Source: a virus
DNA: 32,250 nucleotides
Virus record (IMG/VR): IMGVR_UViG_3300000117_000126
Coordinates: 1 to 32,250 of that record
Strand: one strand, 5' to 3'
Part shown: piece after piece, positions 15,469-21,733 of the stretch
Position numbering within the stretch: the stretch's first letter is position 1
Layout: each line of letters opens with the position of its first letter
Notes under the pieces: model-generated
Told to the model about the DNA's origin: nothing
The model's database searches: none
What the model saw: the letters and a program-made list of their open reading frames with translations, nothing else
Program-made: the position numbers and the translations under genes

Positions 15469-16155
15469 ATGGGAAATATCATATTTAAACAAGCGCCAAT
15501 TGGTGAATTATTAGACGCTGATGAATATGCTGGAATTGTAAAGGGTTACGGCTCTTATTTCGGCAATAAAGATTCTGATAATGACGTTATTATGAAGGGC
15601 GCATACAAAAAAACCATTGCTGAAAATGGTTCAAGAGTAAAGTATTTATACCAACACAACATGATGCAGCCAATCGGTAAAATGAAAGAGATGTACGAGG
15701 ACGATAAAGGACTTGTATTTGTTGCAGAAATTGCCAAAACACAATTAGGTAAAGATGTTGTTGAATTAATGAAATCTGGTGTACTTACTGAAAATTCTGT
15801 TGGTATTATGCCAATGCAAAAAGAAAACAAAGGTGATTATAGAGAAATCACTGAAGTAAAATTATATGAAATTAGCGCTGTTACTTTAGCTGCAAATGAA
15901 GAAGCTAAAATATTAGATGTAAAAGGAAATGTAGATGTAGATAAGTTAAATAAGCGTTATGACAATCTGTGTAAATTAATCCGCAAAGGTGACATATCTG
16001 ATGAACTTGGATATGCTATTGAAGCGGAAATTTTAAAATTAAAATCTCTATTTATAGAGTTCACAAAGCCGATTGATGAAGTCACTTTGCCGAATGTTGA
16101 TAATAAAAAAGATGATTTTGACATGTATAATTATTTAATCAATTCTTTAAAATAA
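15469..16155 (+). CDS. Prohead maturation protease (HK97 family, S78)
   Basis: A 228-residue protein. The core (residues ~20-150) has YLYQHNMMQPIGKMKEM with the catalytic His, GVLTENSVGIMPM with the catalytic Ser, and YEISAVTLAANEEAKIL, the standard end of the U35/S78 domain. It cleaves the N-terminal scaffold part of the capsid protein and itself during maturation. The C-terminal ~75 residues (helix then acidic) are probably an assembly tail removed by self-cleavage. It lies 8 bases before the major capsid gene. Confidence 0.9.
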   Translation: MGNIIFKQAPIGELLDADEYAGIVKGYGSYFGNKDSDNDVIMKGAYKKTIAENGSRVKYLYQHNMMQPIGKMKEMYEDDKGLVFVAEIAKTQLGKDVVELMKSGVLTENSVGIMPMQKENKGDYREITEVKLYEISAVTLAANEEAKILDVKGNVDVDKLNKRYDNLCKLIRKGDISDELGYAIEAEILKLKSLFIEFTKPIDEVTLPNVDNKKDDFDMYNYLINSLK

Positions 16156-16163
16156 AATTCGTT

Positions 16164-17372
16164 ATGGAAGAAAATGTAAAAAAACAGCTTGACGAACTTG
16201 GTGGCATTATTGACGCTAAAATCGAAAAAGCTAACGAACAAGCTCAAACAAGAGCTGACGGTAAGATTGAGGAAACTTTAAAAAGTCAAATCAATAATCT
16301 TACAACTAAATTTAATGAGAGAATGGACGAAATGGAAGTTGCTAATAAGAAAAACTTTGATTCGTTAAATTCTAAAAAAGAATCTAAATCTTTTAAAAGC
16401 GCTTTAATTAAGTCAATTAATGAAGGTGCAATTGATGCTCTTAAAAACGGTTCATCAAGAGGTGCTGCTTTTCAAATTAAAGCTGATATGACTATGAACG
16501 CTGATTTTTCAGGTGAAGTAGTACCAGCTGACAGAGTTCCTGGATATAAATTTGATCCAGTAAGGTCTGTACATATGAGAAGTTTAATCCCACAAGGTTC
16601 AACAACTTCAGATGTTGTAAGATTCGTAAAAGAAACTGCGTATTCTGATGGTTCTGCGCCAAAAGCCGAGGGTAGTTCCCTAGGTCAAACGGACTTTACG
16701 ATGGCTGCCGACAACAATACTGTTGAAAAAATCGGTGCTTATTTAAGAATCTCTGAAGAAATGTTAGCTGATACGCCACAGCTTACTAGCTATATTTCAA
16801 ACAGAGTTCCAGCTAAATTATTAGCTAAAGAAGACGACCAAATTTTAAATGGTAACGGAACTTCACCAAACCTTTCAGGTATCTTAACTGATGCTGCTGA
16901 CTTTGATGAAAGTTCTTCAGCTGCATTTTATCAATCAGTTAACAATGCAAATGAGTTTGACGTATTAGTTGCTGCTTTAAATCAATTAGCATTAAGTGAG
17001 TATTCAGCGGATAGAATTATTCTACACCCAACTGATTTCCACAAAATCTTATTGTTAAAAGATACTCAAAATAGATATTTAAAAGACCAAGTTTATGCTG
17101 GTCTTCAACCAACATTTATGGGCGTGCCTGTTGTAATTAACACTGCAATTGCTGCTGGTTCATTCGTTGCTGGTAACTTTAGCCAAGGTACTCAACTTTG
17201 GATTAGAGATAATGTATCTGTTGAGTTCTTTAGAGAAGACGGTACTAACGTAAGAGATGGATTTGTAACTGTTAGATGTGTTGAAAGAATAGCTTTAACA
17301 AACTATTTACCAAATGCGTTTGTTTATGGTGATTCATTCACTGATGCAAAAACTAGTTTAGAAACACCGTAA
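16164..17372 (+). CDS. Major capsid protein (HK97 fold)
   Basis: A 402-residue protein. Residues 1-~75 form a coiled coil (KQLDELGGIIDAKIEKANEQ, RMDEMEVANKKNFDSL), the delta domain that acts as built-in scaffold. Residues ~100-400 form the HK97 capsid fold: FSGEVVPADRVPGYKFDPV, KAEGSSLGQTDFTM, ISEEMLADTPQLTSYI, ILNGNGTSPNLSGIL, and the C-terminal VRCVERIALTNYLPNAFVYG. The protease upstream probably cuts between the two parts near residue 100. Codon use looks more regular than in the neighbours, as expected of the most expressed gene. A strong terminator follows directly. Confidence 0.95.
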   Translation: MEENVKKQLDELGGIIDAKIEKANEQAQTRADGKIEETLKSQINNLTTKFNERMDEMEVANKKNFDSLNSKKESKSFKSALIKSINEGAIDALKNGSSRGAAFQIKADMTMNADFSGEVVPADRVPGYKFDPVRSVHMRSLIPQGSTTSDVVRFVKETAYSDGSAPKAEGSSLGQTDFTMAADNNTVEKIGAYLRISEEMLADTPQLTSYISNRVPAKLLAKEDDQILNGNGTSPNLSGILTDAADFDESSSAAFYQSVNNANEFDVLVAALNQLALSEYSADRIILHPTDFHKILLLKDTQNRYLKDQVYAGLQPTFMGVPVVINTAIAAGSFVAGNFSQGTQLWIRDNVSVEFFREDGTNVRDGFVTVRCVERIALTNYLPNAFVYGDSFTDAKTSLETP

Positions 17373-17389
17373 TCTTAACTATTAAATAT

Positions 17390-17421
17390 AAAAAGGGCGC
17401 TGTTTTAGCGCCTTTTTTTTT
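17390..17421 (+). terminator. Rho-independent terminator after the major capsid gene
   Basis: GGCGCT and AGCGCC pair around the loop GTTTT. The stem is extended by one G-U pair and an A5/T5 segment, then a long T-run. Confidence 0.9.
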
Positions 17422-17463
17422 GCTCTTTATATCTGTAAATGAAAAAATATTTAAAAAAAAACT

Positions 17464-17502
17464 GAAAATATTTTTTTAATCCAATATAGAATTGTAGATT
17501 TG
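17464..17502 (+). promoter_or_regulatory. Promoter of the accessory cassette
   Basis: GAAAATATTTTTTTAATCC (17464-17482) is followed 12 bases later by TAGATTTG (17495-17502), an exact TAnnTTTG. It has the same two-part layout as 10651-10689, and lies just after the capsid terminator. Confidence 0.6.
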
Positions 17503-17548
17503 TTATCAAATAACAATTAAAAACAATTAAAAATTTAAATAAAACGAA

Positions 17549-17812
17549 ATGAAAAAATTAATCCAAAAAATAATAAAAGAAAAAATAACTAATAACGACA
17601 CACCAGCAATTACTTTTGAAATACCAGAATTTGGTGATGAATTGCAATGGGGTGGTCATAGGGGTAGCATACAATTTGACAAAAGTGTTCCGCAATCTAT
17701 GAGGTGGGCGGTATTCTTCAATGGCAAATGTGTTAAATGTAGTTCGCTTTTACAAACCTGTGTAAACAAATTAGAAAAATTAGGTGTTGAGGAATTACAT
17801 TTAGAATTATAA
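17549..17812 (+). CDS. Hypothetical protein (87 aa), accessory cassette
   Basis: I do not recognise this 87-residue protein. It has a basic helical N terminus (KKLIQKIIKEKITNN), a middle with Trp and Gly (FGDELQWGGHRGSIQFD) and three cysteines (GKCVKCSSLLQTC). The CVKC pair alone does not make a clear zinc site. It is the first gene after the 17464-17502 promoter, with a leader of about 45 bases that is A-rich and unlike the short leaders elsewhere. Its position between capsid and neck genes suggests a non-structural accessory gene. Confidence 0.6.
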   Translation: MKKLIQKIIKEKITNNDTPAITFEIPEFGDELQWGGHRGSIQFDKSVPQSMRWAVFFNGKCVKCSSLLQTCVNKLEKLGVEELHLEL

Positions 17813-17836
17813 TAATTAATATCAAATAGAATAAAA

Positions 17837-18076
17837 ATGAAAACAACTATTGAAATGATGCTAGATAAAATAGCTAAAAAAAGATACGGTAGCAGATATA
17901 AATACTGTACAAAAAAAGAACAACACCAGTGTTTAATCTATTTAGATCAGGATTTAAAAATTATGCAAGAGGAAAAGGAACTTGAATTACACTTTAGAAA
18001 GTGTTTAAAGGTTATTTTTATGATACTTCTTGTTGGTTTGGTAGGAATGTCTTTAATAAACTTTTTTACGTCATGA
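17837..18076 (+). CDS. Small C-terminally anchored membrane protein (79 aa)
   Basis: A 79-residue protein with a charged, Cys-containing cytoplasmic part (residues 1-~55; RYGSRYKYCTKKEQHQC) and a single C-terminal transmembrane helix (VIFMILLVGLVGMSLINFF). Its tail-anchored layout suggests a protein held at the inner face of the cytoplasmic membrane. It is the second gene of the accessory cassette, and its stop overlaps the next start (ATGA). Function unknown; superinfection exclusion or membrane modulation are possible but unsupported. Confidence 0.6.
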   Translation: MKTTIEMMLDKIAKKRYGSRYKYCTKKEQHQCLIYLDQDLKIMQEEKELELHFRKCLKVIFMILLVGLVGMSLINFFTS

Positions 18077-18192
18077 GCGGTTATTATACGCCTTTTGAAG
18101 ATTTAGAATTTGTTTGCAGCGTTTGTGAAAAGCCAATGGTAAAAGATCAATATTATTGCTGCATTGATTGTTTTGAAGCAGACATGTTATGA
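18073..18192 (+). CDS. Zinc-ribbon-like miniprotein (39 aa)
   Basis: ATG 18073 overlaps the preceding stop as ATGA, so I choose it over an upstream GTG at 18001. The 39 residues hold two Cys pairs: CSVC and CIDC (preceded by another Cys, YYCCIDC), about 14 residues apart, the spacing of a minimal treble-clef or zinc ribbon. It is acidic outside the cluster. Metal binding is likely from the pattern; the target is unknown. Confidence 0.55.
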   Translation: MSGYYTPFEDLEFVCSVCEKPMVKDQYYCCIDCFEADML

Positions 18193-18332
18193 ATAATGAT
18201 TTAATAAAATATATTTTATGTACAACTTTACTGTTGTTTAGTTTAAGACAGTTATATTTGTATCACGACACAATAGGATTTCTATTCTTATTAATCCTAT
18301 TTTTTTCAGTTGCTTCCACAAGCAACAAGTAA
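18189..18332 (+). CDS. Small membrane protein (47 aa)
   Basis: Its ATG overlaps the preceding stop (ATGA). The 47 residues contain two hydrophobic stretches (YILCTTLLLFSL and IGFLFLLILFFSVAS) separated by a short polar turn, so a two-helix hairpin membrane protein is likely. It is the last gene before the terminator at 18361 in a chain of start/stop-coupled small genes. It could be a small holin-like or pore-like protein, but the true holin is probably at 23137. Confidence 0.5.
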   Translation: MNNDLIKYILCTTLLLFSLRQLYLYHDTIGFLFLLILFFSVASTSNK

Positions 18333-18360
18333 TTTTTTAATTGTTTAGTTTTAGTTAGTT

Positions 18361-18394
18361 AAAAAGCCAGGCAAAATTATTTGTCTGGTTTTTT
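18361..18394 (+). terminator. Rho-independent terminator inside the accessory cassette
   Basis: CCAGGCAAA and TTTGTCTGG pair over 9 bp (one wobble) around ATTA, followed by six Ts. Confidence 0.8.
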
Positions 18395-18408
18395 GTATAT
18401 TATAGAAC

Positions 18409-18780
18409 GTGGATACAAACTTGCTTGGTTGCACTGCGGAATATAAATTTGCCACTATGGCAATGGAAAGTGGATTGAAAGTATCAATGCCGCTGCTGGA
18501 TTCCTCACCTTATGATTGTATTGTTGAACTTCCAAATTTTGAGTTGAGAAAAATACAGATTAAATCAACAGCAAAGCCATCTGTCCCACGTGGTATTCAT
18601 GTTACGTTACACACTTACAATAGATATTATAAATTAAATGAAGTAGATTATTTTGCTATTTGGGTGCAAGCATTTGACGGTTTTTTCATAATTAAAAACA
18701 ATGGTACTAATTCAGCGTTCAAATTTACTAGACATGGTAAATATTCAAATAATTTTAATAACTTTGCAATCATAAACTAA
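18409..18780 (+). CDS. PD-(D/E)XK endonuclease (PDDEXK_5-like, homing-type)
   Basis: A 123-residue protein starting at GTG 18409; no in-frame ATG precedes the conserved part. LGCTAEYKFATMAMESGLKV (Glu11), SSPYDCIVE (Asp36) and KIQIKST (Gln50, Lys52) form the E...D...QxK active site of the PDDEXK_5 family, which includes the group I intron homing enzyme I-Ssp6803I. No intron boundaries are seen nearby, so it would be a free-standing nuclease. Terminators lie on both sides (18361, 18820), consistent with insertion as a self-contained unit between the capsid and neck genes. Cleavage target unknown. Confidence 0.65.
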   Translation: MDTNLLGCTAEYKFATMAMESGLKVSMPLLDSSPYDCIVELPNFELRKIQIKSTAKPSVPRGIHVTLHTYNRYYKLNEVDYFAIWVQAFDGFFIIKNNGTNSAFKFTRHGKYSNNFNNFAIIN

Positions 18781-18819
18781 TTCTATTATTATAGGTTATT
18801 TTTATTTCGTTTTCATTTG

Positions 18820-18854
18820 AAAAGTGCTGCAAAATATTGTGGCACTTTTTTTTT
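18820..18854 (+). terminator. Rho-independent terminator after the endonuclease
   Basis: AAAAGTGCTGCA and TGTGGCACTTTT form a 12-bp stem with two wobbles around AAATAT, then a T-run. It sits directly before the box at 18854. Confidence 0.85.
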
Positions 18855-18861
18855 ATCTTTA
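18854..18861 (+). promoter_or_regulatory. -7-like box restarting neck-gene transcription
   Basis: TATCTTTA begins 23 bases before ATG 18877 and directly abuts the T-run of the terminator. A promoter is needed here to express the neck genes after two terminators. Confidence 0.5.
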
Positions 18862-18876
18862 CATAAAATTTATATT

Positions 18877-19068
18877 ATGAAATTAAAAGCATTAATGGCT
18901 CTAAATCACAAAGGCAAAAGTTATGTTGCTGGTGATTTTATTGACGTTCCAGAAAATAAGGTTGAAGTATTTATCAATAAAGGTTGGGCGGCAAAAGAAG
19001 CTAAAGTAAAAAAAGAAACCAAGGAATTAAAAGTATCTAAAGAAACTAAAGACGATGCGTCAAATTAA
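18877..19068 (+). CDS. Small protein between capsid and neck genes (63 aa)
   Basis: I choose ATG 18877 rather than an upstream TTG, because that one lies in the terminator hairpin. The first ~40 residues (MKLKALMALNHKGKSYVAGD, then FIDVPENKVEVFINKGWA) look like a small beta-hairpin domain common in front of head-tail connector genes. The rest is a Lys/Glu-rich tail with a KETKELKVSKETK near-repeat. It overlaps the next gene by 14 bases, which ties it to the neck operon. It may be a capsid accessory or decoration-type protein; this is a guess. Confidence 0.6.
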   Translation: MKLKALMALNHKGKSYVAGDFIDVPENKVEVFINKGWAAKEAKVKKETKELKVSKETKDDASN

Positions 19069-19573
19069 AATTAATTCAACAACAGGTTCAGAACTAGTTA
19101 CAACAAGTGACGTAAAATCTTATGCAAGAATAGACACTTCAGCTGATGACACTATTATTGGGCGTATGATCGTACAAGCTAGGATTTGGTGTGAAAACTA
19201 TATTAGCAGAGATATTGTTGCTAAAAACAGAACCTATTATATTCCTAAAACATCTGGCGTATTTGACATTCCTTTTGCGCCTGTTGCTAGTATTTCAAGC
19301 GTTACTATTGACGGTGTTGCTAATACTGATTACACTGTTGAAGGTTTAGACAATGAAACTATTGATTTAGATGGTTATGCAGATAAAGTAAAAATTACTT
19401 ATGTAACAGCTGGATTATCTGACGATTTATTAAAGCAAGCAATTTTACAATTAGCTGCGACATACTACGATAATCGTTCAGAAGTTATAGATGAAAGCAA
19501 AGATATTCTTACAGTAGATGCGCCAATAAGTGTTAAAAATATATTAAGTTCTTATAGATCAATGTATTTATGA
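19055..19573 (+). CDS. Head-tail connector / neck adaptor (gp6-like, phage_connect_1)
   Basis: A 172-residue protein. TTSDVKSYARIDTSADDTII, then RIWCENYISRDIVAKNRTYY and LKQAILQLAATYYDNRSEV form the helical pattern of the HK97 gp6/phiE125 gp8 adaptor family, with an inserted beta part in between (VFDIPFAPVASISSVTIDG). It forms the ring that attaches below the portal. The 3' end overlaps the head-closure gene as ATGA, and the order adaptor, closure, gp10-like, tail completion is canonical. Confidence 0.85.
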   Translation: MRQIKINSTTGSELVTTSDVKSYARIDTSADDTIIGRMIVQARIWCENYISRDIVAKNRTYYIPKTSGVFDIPFAPVASISSVTIDGVANTDYTVEGLDNETIDLDGYADKVKITYVTAGLSDDLLKQAILQLAATYYDNRSEVIDESKDILTVDAPISVKNILSSYRSMYL

Positions 19574-19896
19574 ATCCAGGAAAACTAAATGATAGAATTA
19601 CTGTTAAAAGATTAACAAGAGTTGCTGACGGTTTTGGTGGTTATAATTCAACATTGTCAGACGTAATAACAGCATGGTGTGATTTTAAGCAAAAATCTGG
19701 TGAAATAGAAATGGTTGATGGTAAACGTCAAAGAAGCATAGAAGCTGAATTAATCATGCGTAAAAAGACCGCAGACAGCATTTCAGTAGGTGATATTTTT
19801 GTTCAAGAAAACCAAACGGATAAATTTAGAATAAATGAAATGTTTGAATCTGAATTAAAATATTTTGTAAAAATAAAAGCAACTAAAGTAGATTAA
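19570..19896 (+). CDS. Head-closure / head-tail joining protein (SPP1 gp16-like)
   Basis: A 108-residue protein of the phage_H_T_join family: MNPGKLNDRITVKRLTRVAD at the N terminus, TAWCDFKQKSGEIEMVDG, then ELIMRKKTADSISVGDIFV. It plugs the portal after packaging and provides the tail attachment surface. It overlaps the genes on both sides by single stop/start bases. The family fit is good on both length and motifs. Confidence 0.85.
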   Translation: MNPGKLNDRITVKRLTRVADGFGGYNSTLSDVITAWCDFKQKSGEIEMVDGKRQRSIEAELIMRKKTADSISVGDIFVQENQTDKFRINEMFESELKYFVKIKATKVD

Positions 19897-20336
19897 TGAA
19901 TGCAATTGTTAAAATAAATCAAAGTGATTTAAATGAACTTAAAAGAAAACTAAATTTTTTTAAAAGTTTAGACAATAAAGTTTTACCTACAGAATTAGCT
20001 AAAACGGCATTTGACATTTCAAGAGAAGCAAAAAAAACTGTTGCTGTTGATAAAGGTGGTTTAAGACAATCAATAACACCAGAAATTTCTGGCAAAACAG
20101 TTTCAGTTGTAGTAAATAAAAAATATGCGCCATACATAGAATTTGGCACTGGTAGATTAGTAAGTTTAGATGACATGTTAGAGTTAGGAATACCAAGCAC
20201 ATACGCAATGCAATTTAAAGGTAAAGGCATACGTCAAGTAAATTTACCAGCAAGACCATTTTTATTTAGTAGCGCAAGAAAAGAATTAAAAAATCTTATG
20301 GATAGGTTAACAAAAAGAATAAATAAAATTAAATAA
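19896..20336 (+). CDS. HK97 gp10-like neck/tail protein
   Basis: A 146-residue protein with the HK97-gp10 pattern: ISREAKKTVAVDKGGLRQSI, then KYAPYIEFGTGRLV and LPARPFLFSSARKE. Family members form a neck layer between head-closure ring and tail terminator. The start overlaps the preceding stop by one base, and the next gene begins at its stop. Confidence 0.85.
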   Translation: MNAIVKINQSDLNELKRKLNFFKSLDNKVLPTELAKTAFDISREAKKTVAVDKGGLRQSITPEISGKTVSVVVNKKYAPYIEFGTGRLVSLDDMLELGIPSTYAMQFKGKGIRQVNLPARPFLFSSARKELKNLMDRLTKRINKIK

Positions 20337-20773
20337 TGTTAGAATCAATACATTTTGTAAGGAAAGCAATTATTACAGCGCTGACTAGTAATGTTACTAT
20401 TGATTCAGCTAACGTGCCAGTTTATGGGCGTGTTCCTAATAATGCTAGTTTTCCTTATATAAGAGTTTATTCTGTATCTAACAATGAGGTTGACCAAAAC
20501 CGAACACAATATAACATGGAAACCATTACAAGAATAGAATGCATTGCAAGATATATTTCTGACGATGGTGGGGAATATGATGTAAATTCTATGGTTTCAC
20601 AATGTTTAAATTTATTAAGAACAAGATCGTCTGGGTATATTGATTTATCATCAGATGGTTTTACAGTTTATACAAGTGAAAACGCTGGGGTTACATATTT
20701 AGAAGAAGATATGTCTGACCATACTTATTATAGAGGAATTATTGAATTGTCAAACCGTATAACACAAAATTAA
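20336..20773 (+). CDS. Tail completion / tail terminator protein (DUF3168-like)
   Basis: A 145-residue protein. VRKAIITALTSNVTIDS, VYGRVPNNASFPYIRVYSVS and TRIECIARYIS are the DUF3168 pattern of the proteins that cap the tail tube and allow joining to the head. It follows the gp10-like gene, as in HK97-like siphophages. Normally the tail tube gene would come next; here an envelope and lysis block follows instead. Confidence 0.82.
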   Translation: MLESIHFVRKAIITALTSNVTIDSANVPVYGRVPNNASFPYIRVYSVSNNEVDQNRTQYNMETITRIECIARYISDDGGEYDVNSMVSQCLNLLRTRSSGYIDLSSDGFTVYTSENAGVTYLEEDMSDHTYYRGIIELSNRITQN

Positions 20774-20774
20774 A

Positions 20775-21077
20775 ATGGCACAAAAAATAAGCGAAAACAC
20801 TGAAATTAAATTAGATTTAAAAACAATAGGAACAATATTAGGGTTTACAGTTGCTTTAGTTTCTATGTATTTTGCTTTAAAATCAGACATAGCAAAAGCA
20901 ATGGAATTACCAGCACCTGAAATATCTAAAATAGAATGGACTTACAAAGACGATTTGATTCGTTCTAACATATCAAACACAAACGAAAAGGTTGAAGGAC
21001 TTGAAAAATCTGTTGACGAAATAAAAGAACAACTTAATAAGATAGACGAAAGATTATATCAAATAAGTAAAAAATAA
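20775..21077 (+). CDS. Membrane-anchored coiled-coil protein, i-spanin-like (100 aa)
   Basis: A 100-residue protein. Residues ~17-36 are a transmembrane helix (TIGTILGFTVALVSMYFAL) after a short cytoplasmic start; residues ~66-100 are a clear coiled coil (KVEGLEKSVDEIKEQLNKID). One N-terminal anchor followed by a periplasmic coiled coil is the inner-membrane spanin layout, and the gene begins the block that holds the endolysin and holin. No adjacent classic lipoprotein spanin partner is seen. A holin accessory role is the alternative. Confidence 0.5.
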   Translation: MAQKISENTEIKLDLKTIGTILGFTVALVSMYFALKSDIAKAMELPAPEISKIEWTYKDDLIRSNISNTNEKVEGLEKSVDEIKEQLNKIDERLYQISKK

Positions 21078-21416
21078 ATGAAACTATGTGTAACAATCCT
21101 AACTGCATTTTTTGTAACGGTTGCGACTAGTTCGCAAAACAAAGATGACATTACTGTAATTTATTATAGCGCCAAATTTATAGACGAAATATCTTTGACT
21201 GAATTTAAAGATTATAATTTGCAAAAATTTTACATGGGCGAAAACCCTAAAGTTTTTCAAAAAGAAAACGTTAAATTTTTACCAACTGTTATTTTATACA
21301 GTGACGGTGAAGAAATAATGAAATTAGAAGGAGATATAAGTTTAAAAATTAAACCAGAAAATTGGCGACAAATACTATCAGAAAATATAGATGTTTTGTT
21401 ATCGCAGCGTTTTTAA
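21078..21416 (+). CDS. Exported thioredoxin-fold protein lacking the CxxC site
   Basis: A 112-residue protein starting directly after the preceding stop. Residues 1-~19 are a signal peptide (KLCVTILTAFFVTVATSS) with Gln20 at the likely mature N terminus. The rest fits a thioredoxin fold: DITVIYYSAKFID where the active site should be, and KFLPTVILYSDGEEIMKLEG with the cis-Pro at residue 69 and the usual 'DG.e..kl.G' turn. The CxxC is absent; only Cys4, in the signal peptide, exists. It cannot do dithiol chemistry and more likely binds a protein or peptide in the periplasm. The 3' end overlaps the next gene by ~55 bases. Confidence 0.55.
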   Translation: MKLCVTILTAFFVTVATSSQNKDDITVIYYSAKFIDEISLTEFKDYNLQKFYMGENPKVFQKENVKFLPTVILYSDGEEIMKLEGDISLKIKPENWRQILSENIDVLLSQRF

Positions 21417-21733
21417 CAAGTGTATGTTTTAGTCAAATACAAAAAGACAAATACTATCACTTTGGTGCTGGAGTTGTTTCTGGTTATACTGGATATAAAA
21501 CAGTCGATCTGCCAATAGTTACTTCTTTTGTTGTAGGATTTGGCAAGGAAAGTTTAGATTATATACAATATGGTAAATTTGATACTAAAGATTTATTAGC
21601 AACTACGCTTGGTGGATTTGCAGTATCACTAACAATAAAATTAATTAATAAACCAAAAGATGAAAAAATTAATCAGCGTATTATTCGCAATTATCGTAAG
21701 CATAAGCGTAAACGGTCAAGAAAAAAAAGATAA
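21362..21733 (+). CDS. Exported YfiM/DUF2279-like envelope protein, TTG start
   Basis: No in-frame ATG occurs between the upstream stop at 21350 and the signal peptide, so TTG 21362 is the likely start. Residues 1-~24 form a signal peptide (YRCFVIAAFLTSVCFS) followed by Gln. DKYYHFGAGVVSGYTGY, then GFGKESLDYIQYGKFDTKDL and ATTLGGFAVSLTIKL resemble the YfiM/DUF2279 lipoprotein-like family (HF..G, GKE..D, D..AT..GG). There is no convincing lipobox. The ending (KHKRKRSRKKR) is very basic and coincides with the signal-peptide codons of the next gene, so this tail may reflect the overlap. Role unknown; envelope or lysis is inferred from neighbours. Confidence 0.55.
   Translation: MATNTIRKYRCFVIAAFLTSVCFSQIQKDKYYHFGAGVVSGYTGYKTVDLPIVTSFVVGFGKESLDYIQYGKFDTKDLLATTLGGFAVSLTIKLINKPKDEKINQRIIRNYRKHKRKRSRKKR

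Noticed and set aside
18001-18072. GTG start extending the zinc-ribbon miniprotein by 24 residues
   Set aside because: It lies within the preceding membrane-protein gene in another frame; ATG 18073 is coupled to that gene's stop as ATGA.
18817-18876. TTG start extending the 63-residue neck-operon protein
   Set aside because: It lies in the terminator hairpin at 18820-18854 and upstream of the likely promoter box.
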